From: Chitinophagales bacterium
Lineage (GTDB): Bacteria > Bacteroidota > Bacteroidia > Chitinophagales > Chitinophagaceae
Assembly: GCA_015655015.1 (NCBI GenBank)
Contig: JAATFV010000065.1
Location: forward strand, 1 to 64,000
DNA length: 64,000 bases
Direction of reading: 5' to 3'
The notes under the pieces are model-generated. The model was given only the letters and a program-made list of their open reading frames with translations, was not told where the DNA came from and searched no databases. The stretch's first letter is position 1. Each line of letters begins with the position of its first letter. Below are positions 43,826-52,905 of this stretch, piece after piece. The translations under genes and the position numbers were made by a program.

Positions 43826-46800
43826 TTAAAAGTTCGCTTTTAAACTAAAGGCGAAAGTTTTAGGCGGCAGGTAAGCTGCCCTCTGGTAATCAGGATCAAT
43901 CCCGTATTTGTTCGCCTTCCATATAAGCCCGAGGTTGTTGGCATAAACGGAAAGTTGCACATGTTTTAAGGGCAATTGATGCAATTGTGTTTTTTCCAGG
44001 TCATAACTCAGGATAACATCCTGTAACCGAATATGGCTTCCATTGGTTACCAATGCTTCAGAACTTTCGTAAAACTGGTCTCTTAAGGAGTTGGCCGGCA
44101 AAGAAGGCAGGGACGGAACATTCGTTATTTTTTCATCTCCGGGTTTCTGCCAGCGGTTGGCATAATCCACATTTCCCTGCCAGCTATAAAATAAATTGTA
44201 GTATTTGACAGAACTGCGTCGGAAATAGTAGCCAAATTTATAAGATATGTTAACAGACAGGGAAACGCCCTTATAAGAAAAAGTATTTCTCATACCTCCA
44301 AAAACAGTAGGCGCCGATCTTCCATCATATGCCATTTGTTTAGCACTTACCGGTAATAAAGAGGAATAGTTGGTACTTACTTTCCCTGTCGTATCATACC
44401 CTCTTGGATCCCCGGTGTTAGGGTCCAATCCGGCCCACTTGAAACTGTACAATGCTTCTACCGGTCTTCCTTTTACAATAGTGGTGGAGAGGCTGCTTCC
44501 TCCATTGTATTGGGTTACTTTATCCTCCGCATAACTAAAAATAAAAGAAGTGACCCACTGAAAGGTGCTGTTGATGTTCTTTGAATTTAAAACAATATCA
44601 ACACCCTGCCCCTTCATGTTGGCATAATTTAAAGTAGCGGAAACAAAACCTGTACTGGAAGGAACAGGATCGGTTCCTATTAGATTATTCCCATTTTTAT
44701 TAAAGTATTCCAGGCTGCCGGAAAGTATATTTTTAGCCAGAGAGAAATCTGCACCTATATTTAACATCCCGATTTTTTCCCAGGTCAACTGCGGGTTTCC
44801 GGGAGAAGTTATTTGATAAAAGGACGGGAATAAGCTATTATTCGAAGAATAATAAGTAGCTGTAGTATAGGCAGTACCATTATTCAATAAATTGCCGCTA
44901 TAACCGTATGTCGCCCTTAATTGTAAGCCAGGCAACCATTTTACAGCATAAAAGCGTTCTTTACCAACATCCCATTTACCCCCCACAGACCATAATGGAA
45001 CTGACTTATCGTTCGTTTTTACGCCAAATAAATTAGCCTGGTCAATCCGGCCGCTGGCGGATAAAGTATACTTATCCCTGAAGGTGTAAGAGGCATTGCC
45101 GAAATAAGACCGGTACCGGTTGGTGGTGTGATCCAGATAAAAAGCATTGGGTATGGTAGCCGAACCGGAAGGATAGAGTGTATAATTGGTATTATAATTA
45201 ACACTCTGATAGACATCTGTCGAGGAAGAATATCCGTACAATGTATTATTGTAATCATTTTCCCCTGTCACTTCTCTCTGTTCCACACCCGCCAGGGCAA
45301 TGATATTATGCGACTCCCCAAAGTTGCGGTTAAAATTGAGTTGCATTCTGTCATTGACAGATACATAATCAATATTATAGATATTCAGGATACCACCATT
45401 AGGGATATTGTTTGTGTGTGGAGTGGTAAATGGATTGGTATACCTGTTGATAAGGTCTCTGGCATTATACGTTTCCGGTGAATAATATACCCTTTGCTTG
45501 TTATTTCCCCTTTCATATTGATAAATACCTTCCAGGCTGAGGCCGGGAATAACAGTATATTTAATACCGGCGCGAAGGCGGGTATCGTACAACCCTGTAG
45601 TATTGTCAGAGAGATTTTTTTCAATCAAAGGATAATATTGCCAGTTTAACAGGCCATTACCCGGTGCTGCCAAAACGAAAGAATCCCGGTAGTTTTTGAC
45701 AATGGGCAATGGATTACCTTGGGCATCCGCCAATTGCGCATACGGATAGATACTTTTACTGTATTGTCCTCCTGTGGTTATAGCACTTATATTACTATTA
45801 CTATATGTCTTACTTTGTGTATAGTTGATTCCTCCTGTAATTTCCAGGTTGGTTATTGGTTTAAACGAGCCCAAAGAATTAAGGGTAATACGGTCATTGG
45901 AATTCCTGACAGCATTCGATAGATCCTTATCATACCCTGCAGACATCGTATAAGTGGTATTCCTGCTGCCTCCGCTCATATTGAGCGCATATTGCTGGTT
46001 AACCAGTCCCTGGTAAAAATACTTTTTCAAATCCTTACGTACATCCAGGGTGCGAAGTGCATTGATCCGGCTGGCGGCATCGGTAGCAGATAGAATTCCG
46101 GCCCGTTGTTTCGCCAGAATTTCTACTACCGGAGAAATCGGCGGATATTGAGTACTGGATAAATCAGCATCGTAAAACCCTTTGGTAAAGAGAGTTTGTT
46201 CCACGTCAATAAAATCATTGGAATTCAAAAAGCTGCGGTTGTAACTTAAATCGGGTTTCCCGCTGACAGTCACATTCGCGGCTAGACTCACCTGCGACGG
46301 CTGGTTAAATCTTCCCTTTTTGGTGGTAATGACAATGACTCCGTTACCTGCGCGCGCTCCCCAGATGGAAGCGGCGGCGGCATCTTTTAAGACAGTCACC
46401 CCTTCCACATCATTCGGGTTAATATTAGTAATGTCTCCATCATAAGGAAAATTATCTACCACGATCAAAGGCGATGCATTGGCATTAATAGTGCTGTACC
46501 CCCGGATATGTAAGCCTGTTCCGGTAGAAGGGTCTTTGTTAAACAACAGCCCGCTGGTAATGCCGTCCAGTTTGCTCATCACATCCGTTGAGATTCTGCC
46601 CTCAAATAGTTCTTTATCCGGTTGAGCAAACGATCCGGTAGCCCGCTCCTTCGGTATTTGCTGGTAGCCAGTTGAAACAGAAACAGTCACATCTCCTAAA
46701 ACTGCTTGCTTCATTTTGAGTTTGACCGTTATGGCAAGCTTACCCGCGACTTCAACCGTCGCGTTTTCATACCCGATGCTACTTATCATTAAAACAGCAT

Positions 46801-47332
46801 CGGAGTTGATATTTTTTAGCTGGAACTCTCCGGCGTCATCCGTCGTCGCTACTTTCTTTGATCCCTTTACATAAACAGAGGCGCCAGGGATGGGCTCACC
46901 TTTCTCGTTGACCACCTTGCCTCTGATACTATCAGGGGGCGCATCTAACGCAAGATCGTTTTTAGGCATCTCCTTCACCAGCTTTACCAACACAAATTTT
47001 TCTTTGATGGTATAAGTAAAAGGCTGATTCCGGAAGCATTGCTCCAGGGCAACCAGGAGTGTTGCATCCTTAACATCGATGTTGACAGGTTTGGCCAGTT
47101 TTTTTAAAGCGGGGTCAAACCAGAAACGGTAGCCACTTTGCCTTTGGATAGCAGAAAAAGCTTCCTGCATGGGGGCGTTCTTCAAGCTGAGATTAATCTT
47201 TTCCTGGGAATATCCCCTGGCGCTGACCTGGATGGTGCCGATAAGCAGTAAAAATGCTGCCAGTTTCATGCAGACCATGATTTTTAAGGACAAACGCCAG
47301 CCTGGCTGTTTGCCCGGGTTCCTTAATTTCAT
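43826..47332 (-). CDS. STN-containing SusC TonB-dependent transducer receptor
   Basis: A 1168-residue outer membrane receptor with signal peptide, an STN (secretin/TonB short N-terminal) domain about 50-118 (INLSLKNAPMQEAFSAIQRQ), carboxypeptidase-D-like domain about 138-210, plug with VLKDAAAASIWGARAGNGVI, and barrel ending FSLKANF. The STN domain can contact a FecR anti-sigma factor, and ECF sigma and FecR genes lie just upstream, so ligand binding should raise transcription of the locus. The leader contains a nested hairpin and a likely antisense RNA (47345-47434). It is AT-rich relative to neighbours. The ligand is unknown. Confidence 0.93.
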   Translation of the reverse strand: MKLRNPGKQPGWRLSLKIMVCMKLAAFLLLIGTIQVSARGYSQEKINLSLKNAPMQEAFSAIQRQSGYRFWFDPALKKLAKPVNIDVKDATLLVALEQCFRNQPFTYTIKEKFVLVKLVKEMPKNDLALDAPPDSIRGKVVNEKGEPIPGASVYVKGSKKVATTDDAGEFQLKNINSDAVLMISSIGYENATVEVAGKLAITVKLKMKQAVLGDVTVSVSTGYQQIPKERATGSFAQPDKELFEGRISTDVMSKLDGITSGLLFNKDPSTGTGLHIRGYSTINANASPLIVVDNFPYDGDITNINPNDVEGVTVLKDAAAASIWGARAGNGVIVITTKKGRFNQPSQVSLAANVTVSGKPDLSYNRSFLNSNDFIDVEQTLFTKGFYDADLSSTQYPPISPVVEILAKQRAGILSATDAASRINALRTLDVRKDLKKYFYQGLVNQQYALNMSGGSRNTTYTMSAGYDKDLSNAVRNSNDRITLNSLGSFKPITNLEITGGINYTQSKTYSNSNISAITTGGQYSKSIYPYAQLADAQGNPLPIVKNYRDSFVLAAPGNGLLNWQYYPLIEKNLSDNTTGLYDTRLRAGIKYTVIPGLSLEGIYQYERGNNKQRVYYSPETYNARDLINRYTNPFTTPHTNNIPNGGILNIYNIDYVSVNDRMQLNFNRNFGESHNIIALAGVEQREVTGENDYNNTLYGYSSSTDVYQSVNYNTNYTLYPSGSATIPNAFYLDHTTNRYRSYFGNASYTFRDKYTLSASGRIDQANLFGVKTNDKSVPLWSVGGKWDVGKERFYAVKWLPGLQLRATYGYSGNLLNNGTAYTTATYYSSNNSLFPSFYQITSPGNPQLTWEKIGMLNIGADFSLAKNILSGSLEYFNKNGNNLIGTDPVPSSTGFVSATLNYANMKGQGVDIVLNSKNINSTFQWVTSFIFSYAEDKVTQYNGGSSLSTTIVKGRPVEALYSFKWAGLDPNTGDPRGYDTTGKVSTNYSSLLPVSAKQMAYDGRSAPTVFGGMRNTFSYKGVSLSVNISYKFGYYFRRSSVKYYNLFYSWQGNVDYANRWQKPGDEKITNVPSLPSLPANSLRDQFYESSEALVTNGSHIRLQDVILSYDLEKTQLHQLPLKHVQLSVYANNLGLIWKANKYGIDPDYQRAAYLPPKTFAFSLKANF

Positions 47333-47344
47333 ACCTTCGTTTGG

Positions 47345-47434
47345 GTTTTGGTGTTAAAAAATTGAGTCTGGCTGATTTCATTTTTTGCCCATAACCTTCC
47401 AGGCCGGTGTGTTGGAAGCACGCTGGCCTTTTTT
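47345..47434 (+). ncRNA. Candidate DonS-like cis-antisense small RNA in the SusC leader
   Basis: On the + strand, opposite the susC leader, TTTG (47309-47312) and TACCTTCG (47332-47339, one mismatch from TAnnTTTG) are 19 bp apart, which gives a predicted start near 47345. An 11-bp stem with two G-U pairs (47401-47411 with 47419-47429) and six T (47429-47434) ends it. The resulting RNA is about 90 nt. DonS-type antisense RNAs of similar size repress SusC-type loci in Bacteroides fragilis. No protein frame is involved. Expression is untested. Confidence 0.45.
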
Positions 47435-47441
47435 ATGGGCA
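47386..47441. other. Nested palindrome (two stacked stems) in the SusC leader
   Basis: Outer arms TGCCCATAA (47386-47394) and TTATGGGCA (47433-47441) enclose the inner 11-bp stem at 47401-47429. In the susC mRNA this can fold as one long hairpin; on the other strand the inner stem plus T-run is a terminator. Confidence 0.7.
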
Positions 47442-47557
47442 TGTCAAACTTTAATCAAGGGATAAGGGGCAACCTTGCAATCGTGGTAATCTTTATAGGA
47501 AGGGGTCATGGTTTGAATTTTCATACTACGTGTGTAGTCGAAAAGTGGGGATAGTGC

Positions 47558-48739
47558 TCATGGTTCTACTATTACGGTTCGGCCTTCTATGCTTGCATGT
47601 ACATTGATAACACTGAGTAATTGCAGGATGGTCGATAATTGCGTATTTCTTGGCGCAGATCCCGATAGGAGCCGGTTAGGCACCTTTCCTTTATATATCA
47701 CCTCCACATCATACCAGCGCGAAATTTGCCGCATTACGCTATAGAGGTCGGCATCTGAGAACACAAATTCATTGTGCAGCCAGGACGTTTCCTGTTCAAC
47801 TTTGGCGTCCTTTACGAGCAGGCTGTTGTGATCATCTCTTTGCGCCTGTTGGCCAGGTTTTAAAGAGATCGTCTTGTCAGCTACCGTTACACTTATGGCG
47901 CCTTCTTCCAGGGTCGTTTTAGTGACCGGTTCGTTTTCAAAGGCCATCACATTAAAGTGGGTGCCTATGTCCTGGATATTCCCCGCCCGGGAAAATACGG
48001 TAAAGGGTACGGACTGTAAATGCTTCACCTCGAAATAACCTTCACCGGTTAGGGTAACTTCCCGCTTCCCTCCGGCGAAAGCCGTGGGGTAAGTAAGAGA
48101 CGACGCATTATTCAACCATACCTTGCTACCGTCCGGCAGGACGAGGGTATATTTACCACCGCGCGGGGTAGTCAGGGTATTGTAGATGATTCCCGTTGGA
48201 ATGACACCCGTGGTATTGACATAGGAAAGTTGTCCGGAATCCTGTTTGATCGCCTGCACAGCTCCTTGTTGAAAAACAGCCCCCTTGCCGGCACTATCCA
48301 GGTTCACTTTGCGGCCGTCTCCCAGGGTTAATATGGCCCGATCCTTTGCGGGTTGGATGGCTGCAAATTCAATAGGCGGATGAACCGGCAGCTTTACGTG
48401 CGTGGTTTTCCAGAACAAAAACGCACCATAACTCAAGGCGGCTATGCTGGCGGCGGCTACCAAAAACCAAAACATCGGCCTGGAGACATTACCTTTCTGA
48501 TCTTCCCGGGTCGCCAGATCAAACCTTTTGATGGCTGCCGGCACCCGGGCCCGGATCATTTCCATTTCAGAAAGACTTTCTTTGAATCGGGAGCTATCGG
48601 AAAGCCAATCAAGCATTTCCTGATTTTCCGGTTCTTCGTCCGCCCAAACCTGCAATGCCGCTTTATCTTCGGCAGACAGCTCTTCCCAGAACACTTGTTG
48701 TTTAAGTAAGAGCACCAGCTCGTCCACATGTTTGTTCAT
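47558..48739 (-). CDS. FecR-family anti-sigma factor
   Basis: A 393-residue single-pass inner membrane protein: cytoplasmic sigma-binding part (about 1-85), membrane segment WFLVAAASIAALSYGAFLFW, then a periplasmic FecR domain (TPRGGKYTLVLPDGSKVWLN, TLTGEGYFEVKH) and the C-terminal DUF4974-like domain that contacts the STN domain of SusC. It should hold the adjacent ECF sigma factor and release it on signal. ATG 48739 was preferred to the upstream frame start. A 225-bp gap with an antisense RNA candidate separates it from susC. Confidence 0.9.
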   Translation of the reverse strand: MNKHVDELVLLLKQQVFWEELSAEDKAALQVWADEEPENQEMLDWLSDSSRFKESLSEMEMIRARVPAAIKRFDLATREDQKGNVSRPMFWFLVAAASIAALSYGAFLFWKTTHVKLPVHPPIEFAAIQPAKDRAILTLGDGRKVNLDSAGKGAVFQQGAVQAIKQDSGQLSYVNTTGVIPTGIIYNTLTTPRGGKYTLVLPDGSKVWLNNASSLTYPTAFAGGKREVTLTGEGYFEVKHLQSVPFTVFSRAGNIQDIGTHFNVMAFENEPVTKTTLEEGAISVTVADKTISLKPGQQAQRDDHNSLLVKDAKVEQETSWLHNEFVFSDADLYSVMRQISRWYDVEVIYKGKVPNRLLSGSAPRNTQLSTILQLLSVINVHASIEGRTVIVEP

Positions 48740-48813
48740 TTTCTCAATAGGATTTAGTTTCCTGCTTACAAAACGACAAATTGGGAAAAGCAACCCACGG
48801 AGGAATGTTTTTT

Positions 48814-49434
48814 TTAATTGCCGTTCCGGGACACGAAAAGGAGCAGGAATATAAAGGCCAGGTTGGATAAGTGTTTTTGTAAATTCCGGATGGCTTTACT
48901 GCGATAATTTCGCACTGTCTGGGAAGGCAGGGACATGATGGCAGCTATCTCTGCGGTGTCCAATCCTTCCAATGTTAGCCGGATTACCGTCCGCTGCTGT
49001 TCGCCCAGCTGATCGAGTGCGGTGAGCACTTCTTTAAGTAAAGTAGCCTTAATGACCTGATTTTCAAGAATCTTGCTAAAGTCTTCGGTTTCCTCTGGTT
49101 TCTGGTCAATTAGATATTTCCTGAACCGGGCGTCGCCACGGCCTTTTACCTTAATATGGTCCAGCGCGGCACGGTGCCCCACCGTAACGAGCCAGGCTTT
49201 GGCTTCATCTTCGTCTAAAAAGTGCTTGTCCGGCAGCTTCCAGGCTTTGAGAAAAGTATCGTCCGCCAGTTCTTCTGCCACTTCAAGGTTATCAACAATA
49301 TTTTTTATATAGTAGACCAGTTCCGGGTAAAATGCACTGAACAGGTGGTGAAAGGCTGTTTTTGCGCCCCGGTTGAATTCCTTAGCCCAGATGGCCGGAT
49401 TATTAATAAAGGTATTGGCGACCGATAAGCTCAT
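48814..49434 (-). CDS. ECF RNA polymerase sigma factor
   Basis: A 206-residue sigma-70 family factor with region 2 (FHHLFSAFYPELVYYIKNIV, ELADDTFLKAWKLPDK) and region 4 (LDQLGEQQRTVIRLTLEGLDTAEIAAIM). Paired with the FecR gene 75 bp downstream, it is expected to transcribe the SusC/SusD/TlpA genes on ligand signal. ATG 49434 was chosen; the frame extends to 49485 without a better start. A short hairpin (49474-49488) lies in its leader. Confidence 0.9.
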   Translation of the reverse strand: MSLSVANTFINNPAIWAKEFNRGAKTAFHHLFSAFYPELVYYIKNIVDNLEVAEELADDTFLKAWKLPDKHFLDEDEAKAWLVTVGHRAALDHIKVKGRGDARFRKYLIDQKPEETEDFSKILENQVIKATLLKEVLTALDQLGEQQRTVIRLTLEGLDTAEIAAIMSLPSQTVRNYRSKAIRNLQKHLSNLAFIFLLLFVSRNGN

Positions 49435-49678
49435 CGCTATAAAAATACTGTTCTCAAGTATGGGTTTGTAAAGGAGGTTCGGCACCTCTAATCACCACAA
49501 TATTAGGGATAAATCGGTTCACCTGGAAAAGGAGATACCTTTTCCCGGATTTTCACATATCAGGTCTCTTAAACTTCAGTTAACCGTCTCCATTGGTGTT
49601 GAAATATTCACAAGTTTGTGATTGTAAACTGTTTTAATACTCTATTATACATTTAAGTTATATTTTTTTATGAATTAT

Positions 49679-49701
49679 TAGTCTACTAAATTTGTAGGAT
49701 A
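49679..49701 (+). promoter_or_regulatory. Putative palindromic operator, copy 3 (SusC)
   Basis: Left half TAGTCTACTA is a perfect match; right half TTGTAGGATA matches at 7 of 10. It occupies the -18 to -40 region directly upstream of the -7 box at 49703. Confidence 0.6.
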
Positions 49702-49702
49702 A

Positions 49703-49710
49703 TATCTTTG
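49703..49710 (+). promoter_or_regulatory. -7 box of the SusC/SusD operon
   Basis: TATCTTTG, exact match to TAnnTTTG, two bases after the operator and 55 bp before ATG 49766. Confidence 0.6.
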
Positions 49711-49765
49711 CCATAATATCAAGTATAAGAACCGATCGAAGAATAGTAAGAAAAACAACTGTATT

Positions 49766-52700
49766 ATGAGAAAAATGACATTCCTCCTGCCTTTATTCCT
49801 GTTCCTTTTCGTAGGTAGTATCATCCGGGCGCAGGACCGGGGTACCTCCGGCAAGACTGCGGATACCCCCCGCATTTCTTCCGACACGGTTCCGTCCCGG
49901 TTCAATAACAACCTCGATTCCGTATTCGTTACTACCGCGCTGGGCATCAAAAGGAGCCGGAACTCGCTTCCCTACGCTACCCAGCAGGTATCTGCCGCGG
50001 AATTGAACAGGACCCCGAATACCAATTTTATCAACAACCTGTCCGGCAAAGTGGCCGGCCTGCAGGTCACGGCCAGCAATGCCCTGGGGGGCAGCTCCAA
50101 TGTGATCTTACGGGGTTCCAAATCCCTGACACAATCCAACCAGGCGTTATTCGTCGTGGACGGCGTTCCCTATGACAACAGTACACAGAATCAGGGCGGT
50201 TATGATCTGGGCAATCCGGCCTCTGATATCAACCCGGACGACATAGAATCGGTTACTGTTTTGAAAGGGGCCGCAGCTTCTGCGCTCTATGGCTCCCGGG
50301 CGGCCAACGGGGTGATCGTGCTTACCACTAAAAAGGCCAATCCTAAAAACAAGAAGCTGGGCATCACGGTCAGCCAGAGCACCCAGGTAGGTTCCATCGA
50401 CCGGAGCACCCTTCCAAAATACCAGACACAGTACGGACAGGGGTATGGGAGCGCCGGGGCTACTTCTCCGGACGGTTATTTCTATTATCAGCCGGCCGTC
50501 GGCAGCGGCGGGCAGCCGGTCAGCATCGTAGAGACAGATGAGGACCAGGTCTGGGGATCCGCTTATAATCCCAATTTAAAGGTTTATAACTGGGATGCCT
50601 TTTCCCCGGGTAATCCCAATTATGGGAAAGCCACACCCTGGGTCGCCGCACCGCATCACAATGCCACCGATTTCCTCGTAACGCCCGTCACTTCTGTTAC
50701 CAGCGTATACATCGACGCAGCCAATGATAATTCCAGTGTCAAAGCCGGCTATTCGAACAGCTATGATAAAGGCGTCCTGCCGAACAGCAACATCAAAAAG
50801 ACTTCCCTGAACCTCAATCTCAGCTATAATCTCAGCTCCCGGCTCACCCTGGGCGGCCTGATCAGCTATACCGATGAGAACGGGCTCAACAGGAGCAGCT
50901 ATGATTTTCGCGCCACCAATACCGCGATCCGCGACTTTCGCCAATGGTGGCCTACCAACGTGGACCTACATGCGCAAAAAGCGGACTATTTCCGGACACG
51001 CACCAATAATTCCTGGAATATCCTGGGGGGATATGCCACCGCCGCTCCGGGCAATCTACCCAAGGCGGCTTACCACAACAATGCCTACTGGACCCAGTAT
51101 GAGAATTACAATAATGACTCCCGTCAGCGGTATTTTGGTAATATCAGCCTGAACTATAAGATCACGGATCATGTCAATCTGCTGGGTCGTGTATCGAAAG
51201 ACAGCTACGATCAGCTTTTCGAGACCCGTATTGCCGTGGGATCTTATCAGACACCATCTTATAGCAAATACCTGGGTAATTTCTCCGAGACGAATTATGA
51301 CCTGTTGCTGAACTATGACCAGGATCTCGGCCATGGCCTCAACCTGAAGGCCCTGCTGGGCGGGAATGTACGGCAGAATGTGAACTCCTCCACTTCGGAC
51401 GCTACGAGCGGAGGGCTGGTGGTCCCTCATTTCTATTCCCTGTCCAATTCCGTCAAAACTCCCAATGCCCCCACGGAACTCTACGGCCGAAAAGAAGTGG
51501 ATGGAATTTTCGCCGGCGCCACCCTCAGCTACAAAGAGCTGCTGACCCTGGACGCCACTCTCCGGAGGGACCAGAGCTCGACCCTGCCCAACAGCAATAA
51601 GACCTACTATTATCCGGCAGTATCGGGTAACTTCCTGTTCAGCCGGCTGCTGCCCGATCTCAGCTGGCTGTCTTATGGGAAGTTAAGAGCCAACTACGCA
51701 GAAGTCGGTAACGATGCCCCGCTCTACAGCACACAAAATACCTATTCCGCCGGTACGCCTTTCAATGGCCAGACCCTGTTCACCTATACAACGACCAATA
51801 ACAATCCCAATCTCGTTCCGGAAAGGAACAGATCTTATGAGGTGGGTGTTGAAGCGTCTTTTCTGCATAACCGGATTGGATTCGATCTTACGTACTACCA
51901 GTCAAGGCTGATCAATCAGATCACTCCGATCATTCCATCGGCCGCCTCGGGTTTTACCCAGTTCTATGTCAACGGGGGGACCGTGCAGAATCGCGGGTTT
52001 GAGCTAAGTGTCAATGCCGTTCCCATCCGGACAAAAGACTTCAGCTGGAATATCCTGCTGAACTGGAGCAAGAACAACAACAAAGTATTGTCTCTCTATA
52101 ACAATCAACCCTCTTACACCATTGCCTCCTATCAGAACGCCATCCAGCTGGTGGCCGAAACGGGGAAGTCCAGCGGGATCCTCCGGGGAACAGATTATAA
52201 ATATGTCAACGGACAAAGGCTGATCGATGCAGCAGGTTACCCCGACAGCCTTACAAAGGCCGACATCGGCGATATCAACCCGGATTGGCTGGGGGGCATC
52301 ACCAACAGCTTCCGGTATAAGAACTTTTCTTTCAGCTTCCTCATAGATGTCCGGCAAGGCGGGGATGTCTATTCTCTCGACATGGACTATGCTTCCTGGT
52401 CGGGCGTAATTCCGGAGACTGCCGGAAACAACAGCCAGGGCAAACCGGTACGAAGCCCCGTCAGCCAGGGTGGGGGACTGGTGTTGCAGGGAGTGACGTC
52501 AGACGGCAAGCCGAATACGACCCCGGTAGATATATCCGATATTAATAAAGCCAGTAAATTTCCTTTCGGCTCCATCAACAGCATTGCCGCAAAGACCTAT
52601 GTCTATGATGCCAGTTATGTCAAGCTAAGAGAAGTAGCTCTCACGTGGTCCCTGCCCGATGGTGTGCTGGGTAAAGCAAGCTTTGTCAGGGGAGTGGACT

Positions 52701-52894
52701 TTTCGCTGACCGGAAGGAACCTCTGGATCATCCACAAGAATCTGCCTTACGCCGACCCGGAACAGGGAGCAGCCTCGACGACTCCCACCTCCAGCGCCCC
52801 GATCGTTTATAATCCCAATGCCTCCATCGGTTATCAGACGGGCGTTTATCCCAGTGTCCGGACCTTCGCTTTTAACGTTAAACTGAAATTCTAA
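49766..52894 (+). CDS. SusC-family receptor without the N-terminal carboxypeptidase-D domain
   Basis: A 1042-residue TonB-dependent receptor. After the signal peptide (LLPLFLFLFVGSIIRAQ) only about 30 linker residues precede the plug (LDSVFVTTALGIKRSRNSLP, then VLKGAAASALYGSRAANGVI). Ordinary SusC proteins carry a carboxypeptidase-D-like domain at that point. The barrel ends FAFNVKLKF. It forms an operon with a SusD-like lipoprotein and a small exported protein, under the palindrome operator and a clear promoter. An orphan carboxypeptidase-D-like protein with the same operator lies 6 kb downstream (59207-59686). The ligand is unknown. Confidence 0.92.
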   Translation: MRKMTFLLPLFLFLFVGSIIRAQDRGTSGKTADTPRISSDTVPSRFNNNLDSVFVTTALGIKRSRNSLPYATQQVSAAELNRTPNTNFINNLSGKVAGLQVTASNALGGSSNVILRGSKSLTQSNQALFVVDGVPYDNSTQNQGGYDLGNPASDINPDDIESVTVLKGAAASALYGSRAANGVIVLTTKKANPKNKKLGITVSQSTQVGSIDRSTLPKYQTQYGQGYGSAGATSPDGYFYYQPAVGSGGQPVSIVETDEDQVWGSAYNPNLKVYNWDAFSPGNPNYGKATPWVAAPHHNATDFLVTPVTSVTSVYIDAANDNSSVKAGYSNSYDKGVLPNSNIKKTSLNLNLSYNLSSRLTLGGLISYTDENGLNRSSYDFRATNTAIRDFRQWWPTNVDLHAQKADYFRTRTNNSWNILGGYATAAPGNLPKAAYHNNAYWTQYENYNNDSRQRYFGNISLNYKITDHVNLLGRVSKDSYDQLFETRIAVGSYQTPSYSKYLGNFSETNYDLLLNYDQDLGHGLNLKALLGGNVRQNVNSSTSDATSGGLVVPHFYSLSNSVKTPNAPTELYGRKEVDGIFAGATLSYKELLTLDATLRRDQSSTLPNSNKTYYYPAVSGNFLFSRLLPDLSWLSYGKLRANYAEVGNDAPLYSTQNTYSAGTPFNGQTLFTYTTTNNNPNLVPERNRSYEVGVEASFLHNRIGFDLTYYQSRLINQITPIIPSAASGFTQFYVNGGTVQNRGFELSVNAVPIRTKDFSWNILLNWSKNNNKVLSLYNNQPSYTIASYQNAIQLVAETGKSSGILRGTDYKYVNGQRLIDAAGYPDSLTKADIGDINPDWLGGITNSFRYKNFSFSFLIDVRQGGDVYSLDMDYASWSGVIPETAGNNSQGKPVRSPVSQGGGLVLQGVTSDGKPNTTPVDISDINKASKFPFGSINSIAAKTYVYDASYVKLREVALTWSLPDGVLGKASFVRGVDFSLTGRNLWIIHKNLPYADPEQGAASTTPTSSAPIVYNPNASIGYQTGVYPSVRTFAFNVKLKF

Positions 52895-52905
52895 CATTGA
52901 AAAGA

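Larger units (their letters stand above)
49435..49765. other. Divergent region between ECF sigma gene and SusC
   Basis: 331 bp without a gene. It holds a short hairpin (GAGGT/ACCTC, 49474-49488), an inverted repeat with arms GGAAAAGG and CCTTTTCC (49525-49532, 49538-49545), an AT-rich stretch, and on the SusC side the palindrome operator 49679-49701 followed by a perfect -7 box at 49703-49710. Confidence 0.7.

Noticed and set aside
47401-47434. Hairpin and T-run as a terminator for the reverse-strand FecR/SusC operon
   Set aside because: The T-run follows the stem only on the + strand; on the reverse strand the stem is followed by non-T sequence.
49525-49545. Inverted repeat GGAAAAGG/CCTTTTCC as a regulon operator or terminator
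   Set aside because: Single copy, no T-run and no link to either promoter; kept only in the gap description.
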